This document shows positions 1 to 15,000 of a DNA stretch of 64,000 bases, in pieces. The stretch comes from Telmatactis stephensoni. Its lineage: Eukaryota > Cnidaria > Anthozoa > Actiniaria > Isophelliidae. A model generated the notes under the pieces. The model searched no databases. It saw nothing but the letters and a program-made list of their open reading frames with translations, and was not told the origin of the DNA. The DNA lies in assembly GCA_029948255.1 (NCBI GenBank), contig JALIZF010001505.1, positions 62,001 through 126,000 of the forward strand, read 5' to 3'. Position numbers and translations under genes: made by a program. Each line of letters begins with the position of its first letter. The first letter of the stretch is position 1.

Positions 1-3000
1 TGTCGCCGTGATACAATTAAATAGATAACCAAAGCATTTCCTAAAACTGTAACGAGCGAGATACATCCTCGTGTTGTCCAATACCATACTGGGTATTGCG
101 AGAGTTTGTATGTTGAATTAGTTTTGACTGTGTTGTTGTAGTGGAAAGTTAAATTCTCTGACAAGCTTGACTCCATGCCACTTTCAGATAGAACCAAGTA
201 CAATTAAAGCGTAAGAAAGTAAAATGAAGTTAGACTCTATTGGTGACGAAAAACTTCCTTTAAGTTTCAAAGACTCAGTCTTGTATCTTGTATCAATATC
301 AGTATCGTTTAGTTGTTGTCCCTGATTCTTCGTACGACCGTCGAGGTTCAGCAGTGCTTTCGGATCCTAGAATTTTAATTTTCCGTTGTCTTTTTAAAGT
401 TTGACTTAAAAATTAGCGTCAAGACTCAAAATTTACTGCTCTTGGTTCCCAAGGACTGCAATATTTTTATCGTGCAGTTCCCTCGTTTGGTGTCTTCAAA
501 GGTCGTCCAGTTCATTAGAAGTTTGGCTGGTTCTTGTGAGCTGCTCCTCTTTACGGATGTTTTGAGTCTCCAAGGAAATGAACTCAGTCTTGTACAGATT
601 GTTAAGTGGCGCGTGATTAAGCGATTTTCCCCCTAACAGTCAACAAGGACATGAGCTATCACTTAGCAGGTTTTTAACGTTAAGAGATTTTACCCTTTGC
701 GCAGACTTCGTTCGATCAGTATACTTTGCTCGTAAATTGATACTTGTGTGATGGTCTATCTCGAAAAACTTGTTGATTCCGTTTTTGATAGGCTTTTCAT
801 CTTTTCTATATAGCTCTTCAAATTTGGTCAATTTTGCAGAAGAAAATGTTAAGATGAATATAAAATCCGATTTCTTAAGTAACTAGAGTGGATTTTATCT
901 GCGCGACCTTGTCTCTATAACTGTCGTATTTCCAAGTTGGTTTATCACTTTCTGCAATCTCCATTTAGACAGCTTCTTCCTTCCTTTCAATTTACATAAA
1001 AACTTTTAGATGTAATGCAATTAAAATGTCATGTCCTTGAGGTGTATTGTCCCTATAATGCAGATGAACAAAAAGGTTTTCTAAGTTCACGCTGATCCGA
1101 GTTGACTTTATTCGCCGTTTTACGCGTGTATTCGTTTCTTTTGATTCTCGTTTAAATTAATTTTTTGGACAACTTGACGTGCTGTATTTAATCTTAAAAT
1201 TGTGCAAACAAAAAGTGGGAATGCAAACGGATGGAAATCTTTTCGCCACGTCACTGATGAACTTTATCCTTAAGTGTATTTTCATCAGTAGTCTTGCTTA
1301 CAAAAATTCATATCAAAAATAAAAAGATTTAACCAAAGGTCAGTTTTGGTTCAATTTTCGTGAGAGGACCTCAAAAAATAAAATTCGATTTACTTATTAG
1401 TAACTACAGTATTGATAACAGCCGTTCAGAAATTAGTCCTTATGGTACCAGTAATTTAGTCCATAACTCCAATTTAATCGAATCTTTAGGGTTTGGGTTG
1501 TATTTTTCCAACATAAGACTGATGTAAACTGTGTTATACTGTCAAAATTGTTTTGAATTTCCTCTCGAGCGCAACAAAAAATTGCACAGATTTCGACTAC
1601 CTATATGCGGGAAATTTTACACCATAAGTTCTATTGTAGCAGCTGTGTTGAAAAAGTAAATTACACAAATTCAAACTGCATAATTTTATCAAATACGAAG
1701 TCACTTGCATTTTATATGATTGATGTTTAGCAAACACTCAAAGGTTGTGGTCGGAATTGTTTGCTGTGTGTGTTTATTTAGATTGCTTGGTTTTTGATGT
1801 TTTGATAGTTTGTCACTAGAAGTGCTGTTCATGCTATAAAACCGATTGTGTTCGTGTCGTTAGAATGGACTACAATATTACAGCGAACTAACCCAGGCTA
1901 GCGACGCCCACTGATACTGATTTTTTTGCTGTATTTAGGCCGTACTAAAATAGCCTGTCAACAGGCTCAGGATATGGGGATGGGAGGGGAGGGAGAGGGA
2001 AGGGAGCCCCCTTTCCTTCCTCCACCCCTCCCCCTCCCCTGTTCACAAGCTAATGCTAAACATTGTTTTTCTCAAATTTTGTCTAAAAAACGCCGTATCA
2101 GTGATCAATGTAGATAGCACAAATGAAGAAAAACCGACGCGTTTTCAAATATATCTAGATTAATGTGGGCGTAACCACTCCTCCCCCCACCCCTCCCCCA
2201 AGATGCGGGGCGAGTGTCGCATACTCCTTACGTTTCTCGACTTTGGTATCCATGAATGTTATTTTTCTGTGCAACAGCTACAAAAATTATCATTTTGGTT
2301 ATTCGCCGTTATACACCGATTATGGAAAATTCTGAGCCTATTTGTCGAAGGGAGCCCCTTTCCTTCCTCCACCCCTCCCCCTCCCCTGTTCACAAGCTAA
2401 TGCTAAACATTGTTTTTCTCAAATTTTGTCTAAAAAACGCCGTATCAGTGATCAATGTAGATAGCACAAATGAAGAAAAACCGACGCGTTTTCAAATATA
2501 TCTAGATAAGTGTGGACGAACCCCCCCCCCCCTACACACAAACACACACACCCGCCCCACAAGATGGACGAGTGTCGCATACTCCTTACGTTTCTCGAAT
2601 TTGGTATCTATGAATGTTATTTTTCTGTGCAACAGCTACAAAAATTATCATTTTGGTTATTCGCCGTTATACACCGATTATGGAAAATTCTGAGCCTATT
2701 TGTCGACATGCTACTGAGCGTAATGAACTCTCATTTGCTTTCCGTAACAGAGAGAACAGAGGGAGGTATTTTTATGGAAGTCTTGTGACGCAAAGGGATC
2801 TGGCTAATGGTGTTCATAATACAAAACTCAGTAAAATCCCAGCTGAAGGGACTGCTCTTTACACATAATTGCGCATAAAAAAATGTAATTAGAAGTCCGC
2901 AATGCAGGTGTTTAAGGCGAAAAGAAGCGCGCCTCGACAGGATCTTAGCACTAATTGAGTTCTTAGATATTAAAACGTTTGCTTGCAAAGTTTACTTACG

Positions 3001-3134
3001 GCTTACTTCAGGGAGGTCCCAGTAAAACGGGTTGTGTTTCCTTGTTATTGAAGACTAAAGATAAAATACTTTTTATTGATGAATGAAGGCAGAATAATGA
3101 ATTTATTGAGGGTTTGTTTATTGTATTCTTACAG
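1..3134. other. TSR1 intron / upstream flank, no gene seen
   Basis: This AT-rich stretch precedes the first recognisable TSR1 exon and ends in a polypyrimidine-type acceptor (TTCTTACAG) at 3134. Open frames here are short and resemble nothing. Apart from the tandem repeat near 2 kb I see no conserved coding sequence or RNA gene. Because the next exon starts in the middle of TSR1, this is most likely an intron whose 5' exon lies outside the window. Confidence 0.6.
1985..2707. repeat. Two-unit tandem repeat, period about 350 bp
   Basis: The block beginning GTTCACAAGCTAATGC occurs at 2041 and again at 2388, and the block beginning CGAGTGTCGCATACTCC occurs at 2211 and 2569. The sequence is therefore A-B-A-B with a period of 347-358 bp. 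The period differs because the C-rich tracts between the blocks differ in length. The short open frames that run through it are a consequence of the repetition, not genes. Confidence 0.85.
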
Positions 3135-6051
3135 AAAATGCAAGATGATGATGAATATGAATCGGTAGGAAGATTTTCCGCCTTTCTTGTCACAACTTCC
3201 CTTCCGTCTCCTGTTCAATTTTTATTTTTTTCTGTCTTCTATTCAACTCATTTTTCCTTCTTCATCGATTGTTTGCTTATTTGTTTGTTTGTTTTTGTTT
3301 TTTGTTTTGTTTTTTTGTTTGTTTCTAACCTATTTTTTCATTCTTATCCTTGGTCACTTTCCTGTTTCCTTTATTTAAAATTCTCTCCCTTTATTTTACT
3401 TTTCTTTCTGTTCCTCTATCCCATATTCCACTCTAAAATTGAGAAAGAAAAAGGGAAAAAGAAGAAAAGAAACCCGTTGCTTCTTAATATGGACCTGTTT
3501 CTTATCTATCCGACTCAGTGGAATTTTATAAAATTGCGTTTACTTTGATGGTTTCTATGATTTCAGATCAGCGTGTCGGGACCCGAGACTGATAACGCTA
3601 AATACGACGATGCTATCGATGCTGATGAAGAGAGAACTCAGTGAGTTTTTCTTCCAACGATTGAAAACATCCATTTACATTATCATATAGATTTCATCGT
3701 GGTCTCATTGGTGAATAAACTGCCGCTCCATGGCAGCCGACAGGGATAAGTGTTGGTCTCCCTGTGCCTTAATGAGACGAGGAGGGGGTGATTTCTAGTA
3801 GCACTGGAAGCCCCACATAGAAAACATATAAAAAATCTCTCTGAAAGAGGTACTGAGATAGATAAACCGTTACCTAGGAAACCACCATCCAGTTGAATCA
3901 ATTGGTTGGCTACGGTCTTTTGTGTGGGATATTCGGCTTCGAACCAAGGCCGGACCAACACTCAGGGTCTTTAAATAAAAGGATAAGCCTTTGTAATGAT
4001 CCAGTTCACAGATATGCTTCACCTGAAACATACAAAGGAATTAGAACTAGGCTACGTGCTAAAACTTTTGTTTTCTTACGATCATGACACGTCTTGATTC
4101 CTTTATATGTGGTAGCATGTGAATTATATCTCGGAAGGCGGACACTACATCTGCAAATTAAAACGCCAGCTACACCTCGCTCAGTCTCCTTTGCATCCGT
4201 TTTTTGTGTCGTCACAAAAAACGGCTGCAAAGGAGACTACACCTCGCTCGTCTCACGAAAAATAGAGTAGGAAGTTCCTGTGTATATAGCCTTGTCTATC
4301 TACTTACACAGGGCTACCGACTCCATACTAACGTGCATGTCTTTCTCTCCAAGACTCGAGAAGCTTCGATTAGAGCGCGAAAACGAAATGTTCCCGGATG
4401 AAGTGGACACACCCATGGATGTTCCAGCTCGCGTCAGATTTCAAAAGTAAGTAGTGAACACTAGACTGAGCGGTTTTCGTATGAGTGAGAAAATTACCGA
4501 GCCATGCCGTGATCATGTCGGTACCGTAATGTTTATAAAAACATTCGAAATTCCTGCCGTAGCCGTACCGTACGGTGACCGTGTCGTTTTTACAGTCATA
4601 CAGAATTGGCTGTATGCGGGAATCCTGTGTTCCTTTCCGATGTCTATGACAAAACATCACTGACTGATCAAAAATCGCCTGTTTTATTCATGAAAGATTT
4701 CATGAAGTTCATTTAAGTGTCATCTACAACACAAATCCGACAGTTAAAATATAAGCTATTTAACGACTTCTGGTTTCCGTGGAGGTCGTACATACCTAAT
4801 AAAGTAGACAGGCTTCGTGCTACTCCTTAGAGTTGAAAACTTCTTGAATTTCATTTACGTCTTCAAGGACACTTGAAAAGTCCTTGAATTATAGAAATTC
4901 AGTTGAAAACTCCTTGAATTTCATTTACGTTTTCAAGGACACTTGAAAAGCCCTTGAATTTTAGAAATTCTGTTAAAACTAGATGAAATTAATTTCATCT
5001 AGTATACAGAAATAAAGCAAAGAAAGAGAATATAAATATTTATTCTCTCTCGCGCTTTACGAGACGAATCCCTTGCGTCCTATGGCGAGGCCTCCGCAGG
5101 CATTATTGGGCTTCCTTTGTAACACTTCTCCTAAACAGGAAGCCCAAGAGCAGAGAAAACCCAAAGTGGTGCCTGCGGAGAAGATTACTTATGACTATAT
5201 GAGATAACCATGTTTATGTATTTATTGTTTGTAGATTTCGGGGTCTTAAAAGTTTTAGAACCTCTGTCTGGGACCCCAAAGAAAACCTTCCAACAGATTA
5301 CGCAAGGTAGTGCGTCGTAGTTTTGTGTTCTCTTTGTCGACATAATGAGCTTTTATCATGTAATTCCAAAAGTCACAGTACATAAATATAATCACCATAG
5401 CTGGAAAGAGCACGTCAAAATTAATAAAACTGTAAAGTTTGAATGAAGTAACTTTCAAATTCACGAAGATATGAATTTTCTGAAATCGAAATTTTGTATG
5501 AAAACATTCGCTGGTAGGCAAGAGATGCCTACCAGCAAAGGTTTTCTTACGAATTCACACTTTTCAAAAATTCATATTCTCGCGAGTTTTGGATTTAATT
5601 CCTTCAAACTTCACTGTCTTGCTAATTTTAACATGCTCTTTCCAGCTATGGTAATTCTTTTTCTGTTTTACGAATTTAAAAATACCTGGTAAAAGTTCAT
5701 TGAAGGGCATCAATGAAAAATGCCTTAAGTGACTTTTGACTCTTTACCGTGTGGCACTTAAGTTTTGCGGTTTCTGATTTTTGTCTATTTTTGCAATTTT
5801 TTTCATATCCGCAAAAAAAAAGGTTCCACACAAATATATTACCGTTTTGCGCTGCAAAAATTTACTCCACTTTCAAAATTAGCATATTACGATTTACACG
5901 TGATATCCTATCTACTGCAAAACGGTCCAAAATGCTTTCAATACAAAACGAAGAAATTACGTTAAAAAGAGAACCTTCAGAAGACTTACTTATTCAAGTC
6001 TGCATTTAACTTGGAACTTAATTAACATAATTCATATAGTCCTACTTTTGT

Positions 6052-6091
<40 letters not shown>

Positions 6092-9000
6092 TCTCCCTCC
6101 CTCTCTCTCCCTCTCCCTTTTTTTCTTTTGCGCTTAGCGCAGAAATGGATAAGCGCATAATAAGTGTATTATTATTATTCAGAAATATACGGCAATCAGT
6201 CACCACTGAAATTGTATATACAAACTGCTAAAAGTTATACGTGACTCAACGAAAAGGCGCAAAAATTAATTCCAAGCATAAAAACTGATCGTAACAAATC
6301 GCAAAATTAAACTCGCAAAAATAAAGTGCGACACGCTGTGTTTATTTATCGACATGAAATTGAAAAATGATACGTTTCGCTGTATTGTATTTGCTGTGTT
6401 CGCATTAGCTCTCAGGATACTTGTAAGGGTGATTAGTCTTATACTAGAGATTTATTAATTTTTTGGTGTGATTATTCTTTGCTTTCAGGATTTTTCAGTT
6501 TCAGAACTTTAACAGGACGAGAAAACGGGTTATGTGTGAAGACGACGTTGAGGGAGCTTTGGTAAGGAAGATTCTCGCTGAAAATATTATTTTTTCACTT
6601 TTATCTTTTCACAGTCTTTCTTTTTTCTTCCTTTGTTTTTCTCCTTCAGTCGGTCCCCTTTCCTTTGTTGATTTCATCTGAATATGCCAAATTTAGCCAC
6701 AGTTATAATGTGAAGTTTTGTCTAACAAAATTACGTTGCAATAATAGTTTTTTCAGGAGTTGATTTATAGTTTCCCCCCTCCCCCCTCCTCCTCCTCCTC
6801 CTCATAGGTAGGAACTAATCAAGTGACTGGACATTGATATTCCCGAGGTCGGCTGAGAAATTTCAACCCAAGAGGGGAGGGTGGGGAAATGGTGAATTAT
6901 TTACTCTGGCAAAAATATTGTTAGAACGTATTTCATTCATGATGTTAGACAATACTTCGCATTTCAACTGTGTGACTATTTCTTTCACCTTTATTAAGGC
7001 AAAGAAATGGACACGAACTCTAAAGGGATATGAATGTCATTCTGAATATTCTTATTGTTGTTGTTATTAGGAAGGCTGGTTTATCACAGTGTATATTGTA
7101 GACGTGCCGAAAGCGTTCATGGGTAAGTAAGACATCTCATTATGCACACAGGTAGCCCAAGCATAACAGAATAGGATTGCTTTATGTAGGTTCGACATTT
7201 CAAGACCTTCTCTTTACATATGAATCGTAGAACAAGTGTAGATTAATTGATTTTGTTACAAAATAATTTGTGGCTTGTGGTATGAACATTTGAAGTACCT
7301 TAAAGTGCCTAAGGTACTTTAAAAATACTTAAAAAATTTTAACCATAAGTCACAACATGTTCTGGACAGCGTGTCAACACGACAACTTGTGAAAGAGTTT
7401 ACGAAACTCATATACACTATCTCTAGACTTGTTGTTGAATTTTTTTTGAAATTAAGTTTTTTGCCGCGACGCATTTTGCGATCAAACAGCGGAGGTGCGC
7501 ATCAAACAAAACTCAGTCGAGCCACCTTAAGATAACTCGTTCGTTAATGTAACATAACACCTCAGATAAAGAGCTTTTTGGATTGGACCAGAGCCCTTCC
7601 GGCGATGCCTTCCGCTGGACGGTATCACCATGGGCTCTGGGGACGAGAATGAACAAAATCCCTAAAATTGTACACAGGGATTCCCAGACCTTAACAGTTT
7701 GGGCTTCCTGTGGTCTTTTAATTTTACCAAAGAATGTATGAAACGATATTCAAGTAAAGATATCTCATGAAAAAAGCCTTAATTGCTGCGAGCGAAGCGA
7801 GTAGCCTCCTATTCTGAACACAGTGTAATTTGTGGATGTCACTAGACGAACATGCGATACATATGATCAGCGGTTCAAGTCCATACCGTATCGAGAGTCG
7901 ATTCAAGTTCAAGGATGTCACTAGACGAACACGCGATACATTCGATCAGCGGTACAAAATTTTTGCGAACGCTAATCCATAGCTGTTGACAGACAAATTA
8001 AAGGTCTTGACTACTGCGGCTTGTTGAACTACAGGCAACCAGTGTACGGTTCGAGGTGCGTCTTGTTAAAAAGTTTATTAACGACAACATATCAATCGCT
8101 CTTACTCTAGCGGCAGCTAATCTAAATGTCCTTTTTAAGCCGATTTTGGGCTCCCTTTTACATGGGCACGAGTCAACGCACGAGTGCATCTAGTTCAATA
8201 TTGAAGGTCAACTAGCAGTGTTCGTCACACAACACACAGGAGATAGACAAGAAACATTTCATATATCAGAGAAAGCGGTGTACTTTCGTGAGTTTTAGGG
8301 GAACAGTTCTGCTAACGTGGATACACCAGCTGTTTTCTGCTCGCAGCAATTCACTTTCTATTAGAAATAGCTAGTTTACTTGGGATTTAGTTCAAAATTG
8401 AGGAATGTTGTATTATTTCTCCAAATTTGTGAAATTGTGGCTTGAAAAATTGGTTACAACATCTTAACTCCGAGGAAACTTTGAGCTGTTTTGCAACGGT
8501 TCAGCGAGTGCATATATTTACACAAGGGAAGACAGCTTTTTGGGGGGTCGCTGAAAATGCCACTTAACGTCTATAAACTCTTCAGTTAACTGCGTAATGA
8601 CATAAATATATACGAATTCTCTTTAGTAAAGAAGTATTAGCTTGAAATATTGAGAATTAGTAGGAGAAAATCGACGTTTTCAAAGCATCAATTAAGCTGG
8701 ATTGAAGCAGCAGTTGGCTGATCACACAGGGGGTAGACGACGGGCAAATTTGTACTTTTTTGCTAAGAAGAGGGAGGGGCTGGTGCACATTTTTGCTAGT
8801 CAAGGTGTGAAGTTGCCAATAAAATCATGAACGTTGGTTCCAATATGGATGAAGAGCAGGAACTAGACAATTTGCGAAATATTTTAATAGAAAAGGCTAT
8901 TAGTGGACACAATCTTGCAATCATTGGCGCAGCCGGCACTGGGAAAACAACTCTTGTGGGAAAAATAATTGAATCAGTTAATCACCAAGGAAAAAAACAT

Positions 9001-12000
9001 ACGTTGTAAGTGCAACCACCGGAGCTGCATGTGAATGTTATGAACGAGATCGAGAAAACCACGCGGTAACTTTAGATTCTTTCTGTGGAATTGCACCCTC
9101 CTTCGAATTAAGACAATCCATTCTAGTAGAGACATGCCGGCTAAGTTCTCCGGCAGTGGAATATGTAAATCAGTACAAATTAATGTGCCTCTCTCCCACC
9201 CCCTAAGTGATCAGCCAACTGCTGCTCTTCTAAATTTTAATTAAAAGCGAAGTGTCTTCCCTTGTGTAAATATATAACTCAGAAGAATTTTGTTTTGATA
9301 AACTGCTTCAAAAGCATATTTGAAGATAAGGAAACGTGAATGGATAACTAAACAAGGTATTTCTTTTGTTTAAGAGCTTTATTTCAGGTTTTGAGACACG
9401 TTTTCGGCACGAAATTTTTGGTTCTTTGATGCGTTATCGCACAACAGCCATTTATGAATACATTATCTACCGTTGAAGACCACAGGAAGCCCAAACTGTT
9501 AAAGTCTGGGAATCCCTGTGAAATTGTATTGCAAGTGCGAGAAAAAATTGCAGCGTGTATTGCCGGCTTTACTAGACGATTATTTCAGTGGAATTCGATG
9601 CGGTTTGGCCCAAGTCAAATTCAAAAGAAAAAGACAATATTGCTTCATTTGCATTCTGGATTCGAAACAGTGGTGTTTGTTTTGTCTGGGAACAGCTATA
9701 TCGTAAGAGCATAAGAGTTGTTCAGTTTCTTCTTTGGTAAGATGCCATAAGACTTCAGAAAGGCAATCACGTCTATTAATACGTCAGTAAAAAACTAAAT
9801 AAATAAAATACCAAAACAACACAGTACAAATGGAGGGTGAAGGGTATCACGATTGGCGATTTTTGCCATGTCCTCTAACGGGAGAGGCTACGTAACAACA
9901 ACAATTTCAATAACAACTTCAGCTTTATTTAGGACATTTAGTAACATTTATAACTTACAAATCGTAAAATATTCTATTTGTGTAAAATAAAGTTGTTGTT
10001 GTTGTTGTTGTTGTTGTAACTCCCGCAAATAGTTAAAACTAGTCTAGGCGGGAGTTATGTATTACATTTTTAAAATTTGTTACCACCTAATTCCTTACAA
10101 TACAAACACACACATAAACAAAGCAAACATGAATATAACATTAAATATTGGACAATACAATAATTATGTCAATAAAATATCTCTTTGACTCCAAACGTGA
10201 TGCAAACATGGTAAACAGGAAATTAGATTTAGTTTAGTTGTTATTTAAGGACTGTTGATATTTGTTACACTCGCACACTCTTTAGCATACTCTTTAGTCT
10301 TTGTGACAAACTAGCGAGGCAAGTTCGGGGTACAACTCTTGATTGGAAAGTACAGCCCTAAGTAAGGAAAGTGGTCGAGTAAGGAACTCCTTATGACAGC
10401 CACTCCGACTAAGGAAAGTCTTTCTGGCTGGCCTGGCTCTATCTCGCCTTGTAGTACCAACCCTTGCTTAGCTTGTAAATAGCTCTTGTTCAAAGTCTAA
10501 TAAACGAGTTGGCAGAGCAGGCGATTCCTTACGAAGTCCCTCTCACACACGTGCTTAATTTGATTGTCATGGAAACGCTTTTGATTGATGTCCAAAAACT
10601 GCGGTTTCGATGATGATGTCGTGACCCGTCGTCACAAGGTCACATGCTTTTCAACCATAGTTGCATTTTGGGCGAAGAGTGAATTGTCTTTCCTAAGACG
10701 CAATGTATACTGTTCTTTTTCCTTTTCTCTGTGTGTGTGAATTGCCTTTCTGTTTCTCTTAAAGTCGGAAAAAAGCGATCAACATGCCTTTATTTATTCG
10801 AAAATTAAGACGAAACAAGCTTCTATTGACAATAGCTGCGCTGTTATTTTTGGTGGTCGTCACCTGGAAGGATTCAATCTGGCTTGAAAAGCCCAAAGAT
10901 TTTGGGTATGTGCTCGAAAACACACCTTATAAAGGTCTGGACATCAGTAGCAAATGTGTGATTCAAGATAATGACAAGTGGATATGTCCAGATATTAGAG
11001 AACAAGGGATGAACAAGATTAGGCAATCACAACTAGCCTCGACTCGTTTGTTGTTAATATTCGATGCTCTCGCCAGGAAACATGGACTTCGATACTGGGT
11101 TACCAAAGGAACTCTGCTAGGAGCGGTAAGGCACAAGGGTTTTATTCCGTGGGATACAGACATTGATGTTACTATGCCCATTGATGATTACGTGCAGTTT
11201 CTGCGAAAGGCGAGCAGTAAGCTACCGTTCGGAGTCACGTTACAACACCATACGCGAGAGAGTGAATTTCTACGCACCTATAACAGTACACTACACAAAG
11301 ACTTGTTTAATCAACGACACAAGGAAATGCTAGCTGAGTATGTTGGACAGAAATGGAATCCTAGGCTTAGAGACGATGGCAGTTGTTTTGGTAACTGCAT
11401 CAAAGATGGGTGCATCTGGCACGACGGTCTGATGGTTGATATCTATCCAGTTCCACTTTCAGGTGACATGTGCGAGTACGATTTTAAATTCCGCTATCTC
11501 CGGTACCTTACAAAAATTCGAGGTCTTCCAACTGAATACAAAGCTCTCCCTGTGAAAGAGTTAGAGTTTGAAGGTTTCAAAGTCTTCGTGCCAAACGAGT
11601 GGGAAATGTATTTGAAGAACTCATTCGGTAATTATTACATGGAACTACCGCCAATGCAAATAAGGCGGCCTCCTGATGATGTTATTCCTGAACCACTTTT
11701 GAATTGTTCTGAGTTGAAAAGGAAAGTAGAAAAAGAAAGAAGAAACAGCTGGAGATTTTTTTAATTTTTTCTTGGTTTTCCAATGTTATAGGTATAACGA
11801 TTTGTCCTGTATTTCAATTTTATACTTTCCGCGCAAGCTGAGACGACGCTCAATTATTCAAATTTGATCCAATAAAATATCGATGATGAGAAACACGCCA
11901 TTAAACTGACATTTAAAAAATATGAACGAGCGGTAGGAAAATAGCCGAATGAAAAGATATCTTTCAAAATTTCAAGTTTATATCAATTTTGGGGAAACAG

Positions 12001-15000
12001 ATAGAACGTCAGTTTTCCTGTCGTGACTTGTGAAGTCATTGCAGTTTTTGTGACAAATGAATTTAACTACTTGGCGTCGACACAGCGGAAAGCGGCTGTT
12101 TTCATAGGTTTTTCATGAATTAATAATGAAGCATGAAAAACAGTAACTGCTACACTTTTACTGGCTTTACTAAAAGCTTGTTTACAAAACCTTGTGACGT
12201 TACAGTAAAGCTTCGCGCGGATATCTATCAAAACAATGATTTTTCTGCTGATCAAAACGTCACCTCTCCCAAAGTACAGGGCATTATATCTCAGAGACGC
12301 ATGTACCAAATTTTGATATTATTTGATATTTTGCTGTTTGTGTCTAAAACGGCTTGTATGCAAAATATTGAGCTTCCAAAACCTATGGTGTCCTTATAAT
12401 GAGAGGCGATTAAACGTTTTTCCGCCCTGTCCTTGGCGTCACATTCATAAAATCTGTCGCAAAGTAAGGTGGTACTTACATGAGACCGGGACGAAGTCAG
12501 ACCGGGACGAACTTGTACCGTTACAGAATTTTTGCAGCAGTTTACATGAGACCGGGACGAACTCAAAAACACCAATATCTTGGAGCTATATTTGTGTTCA
12601 CAGGAGACCGGGACGAAAGTCACTCGTCTCGGTCCAGCAACCGAGACGAAGCCAGATTTAATTCACGAATTCTGAGTTAATTTTCAGACCGGTATCATGT
12701 AAACACAAGAAAAGAAATGTATGGAAGCCGATATGAACTCAAACCGGTCTGACTTCGTCCCGGTCTCATGTAAATACCACCTTATTCAACAAATAGCTGT
12801 CCCAAATCGCTTTAAGAAAATGTTGCCAGGGGTGAGCTCAACAAAACTTGTACACCACGTGTAATTTACAAGTAACTATTGTTTTGGTTGCCAAGAACAA
12901 TAGAGGGATTTCATGGCAGCCATGTTTGTGGGCAAGTACAATAGAAAGTTTTTGAATAACAAAATATTTTATTTCTCTTGGGAGAACATCACTATTATTT
13001 TGACCACAAACATGTCTGCCGTGAAATCCCTCTATAGCTGCCAGTTGTAAACTACAAGTGTTAAAGACTTCGTCCGTGATACCGTTTTCGTTTGTAAACG
13101 CTCACCATAAACAGATACTACTTTCGAAAGCGCTCTTCAAAGTAGATACTTTTTGAAAACGACGTCCATGCGTTTCCGTGTGGACACCCGTAAACGCAAA
13201 CTTTCAAAAAACGTCATAACACCAGTCAATACCCGCTTAATGAAGCTTTTGACATTGTTTTCGAAAGCCTGGTTTGCCCACCTTTGTAAACGTTTGCACA
13301 GGTCTAAACGCATAGAAATATACATCTGTTTCAATAAACATTGTCAGTATCAAGCCTACCCAGGTGAACGGAGATTTTAATTTCAACCAATCAGAGCGCG
13401 TTCAGCATTTTTGCGACCGGCCCTCGTCCCCAGGCTACTTACTTCACGGTCGACGAGTATGTCAATCCGCCATTTTGCAACTGGAGTTTATAGTAAATTG
13501 TTTTTCATCAAGATATGTGGTGAACAACTGTAAATTTAGTCTTCTTCCTGAGTCTAACGTGTAACAAGAGACCATAATACTAAGAGAGCGAAGCTCAGTA
13601 TTGATGTCTGTGCCATGTTCGTGGCGGCTAAGGCTATTTTTAGTAACTTCGCCATCGCGCGCGCAAGGCACTTAAACAATAGAATTCAAACGGTCCCTTC
13701 CGCGCGCACGCCAAAAAGCAAATTCTATTGGTTGAGGGCCTTGCGCGCGCGACTGGCGAAGTTACTAAAAATAGCCTTAGCCGCCACGAACATGGCACAG
13801 ACATCAATACTGAGCTTCGCTCTCTTAGTATTATGGTCTCTTGCGTGTAAGTAATTGCTGTACAAATGTTTGTAAGTTTCTATAATAAATTTTTGATGCG
13901 GCAATGTGTACTGTACTTGAATTATTCCGTTCAGTTGGCAAATATAAACGTTTATTAGCAAATTCATGCAGGTGTAGACTCGCCAAAACCCTCAAGTATA
14001 CTTCCATGTTGAAAAAACTCATAACCCTTATTTAAAGTGCTGTAAAGCACGATATTCTGCAAACCGATTTCCTTTGGGAGACTCGCACTATCAACACGCT
14101 CGTCTCGGTCAACAAAGATAATAGCGATGAAATGACGATACCAACAGCTTATTTGCTTATTTTAGACTAAATCTTTCTTAAATGCATAAACATATATTCG
14201 CTCATTAACTTTAGGAGTGGAATATTTTCGCAGAATGATAAGTTCTTAGCTCCTTCAACATATCGTGACGGTATTGCGTGACACAGTTTTGATCGCTGAT
14301 AAAACGATGGCAAAGCGACAGGAACAGTCAAAAATTCAAAGGAGACTTCTTTCAAACTCTTTTGCTAAATTATTTGATTAAAAGCTTTCAGAAATAATTT
14401 TTCTGAAAGTTTGCTTGTTCATCAAGGGACCTGGGAACCAGGGCCGGTCATTTTGTCCAATAATGCTTTGCGCGCCGTGCTCACCGTTCACGTGGACGTG
14501 ACGTACCCGAAAGGGAGTATGGGAAGAAATTACTAAAGTTATAAAACCACAAAAATCCCACACGATTACTCAAATTCAGCTTGCTCTGACCTTATACACT
14601 ACCAGGTGAACGGTGAGCGCGGCGCGCAAAGCAGGATTGGACAAAATGACCGGCCCTGGTTCCCAGGTCCTTTTTCCCCTTGATGAACACGCAAAATTTC
14701 AGAAAAAATATTTCTGACAGCTTTTAATCACATAATTTAGCAAAAGAGTTTGAAAGAAGTATCCCAGCCTTGAATTTTTGACTGTTCCTGTCTCTTTGCC
14801 ATCGTTTTATCAGCGATCAAAACTATGTCACGCAATACCGTCACGATATTTTGAAGGAGCTAAGAACTTATCATTCTGCGAAAATATTCCACTCATAAAG
14901 CGAGTATGTAAGCACATTTCATCGCTATTATCTTTGTTACGAAACTTATTTTGACTCGAAATCTTGCCTTTTTTTTATTTGGTGACAATACTTGAATTTT

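Noticed and set aside
3114..3548. 144-codon hydrophobic open frame as a membrane protein
   Set aside because: T-rich low-complexity intron sequence overlapping a genuine TSR1 exon in another reading.
9454..9714. 86-codon open frame conserved in both duplication copies
   Set aside because: Its conservation is explained by the recent duplication; it overlaps the arm of an inverted repeat and shows no recognisable domain.
12291..12661. Overlapping 110- and 112-codon frames on both strands, present in both duplication copies
   Set aside because: They run through a MITE with repeated ACCGGGACGAA; both strands being open is a by-product of the inverted repeat.
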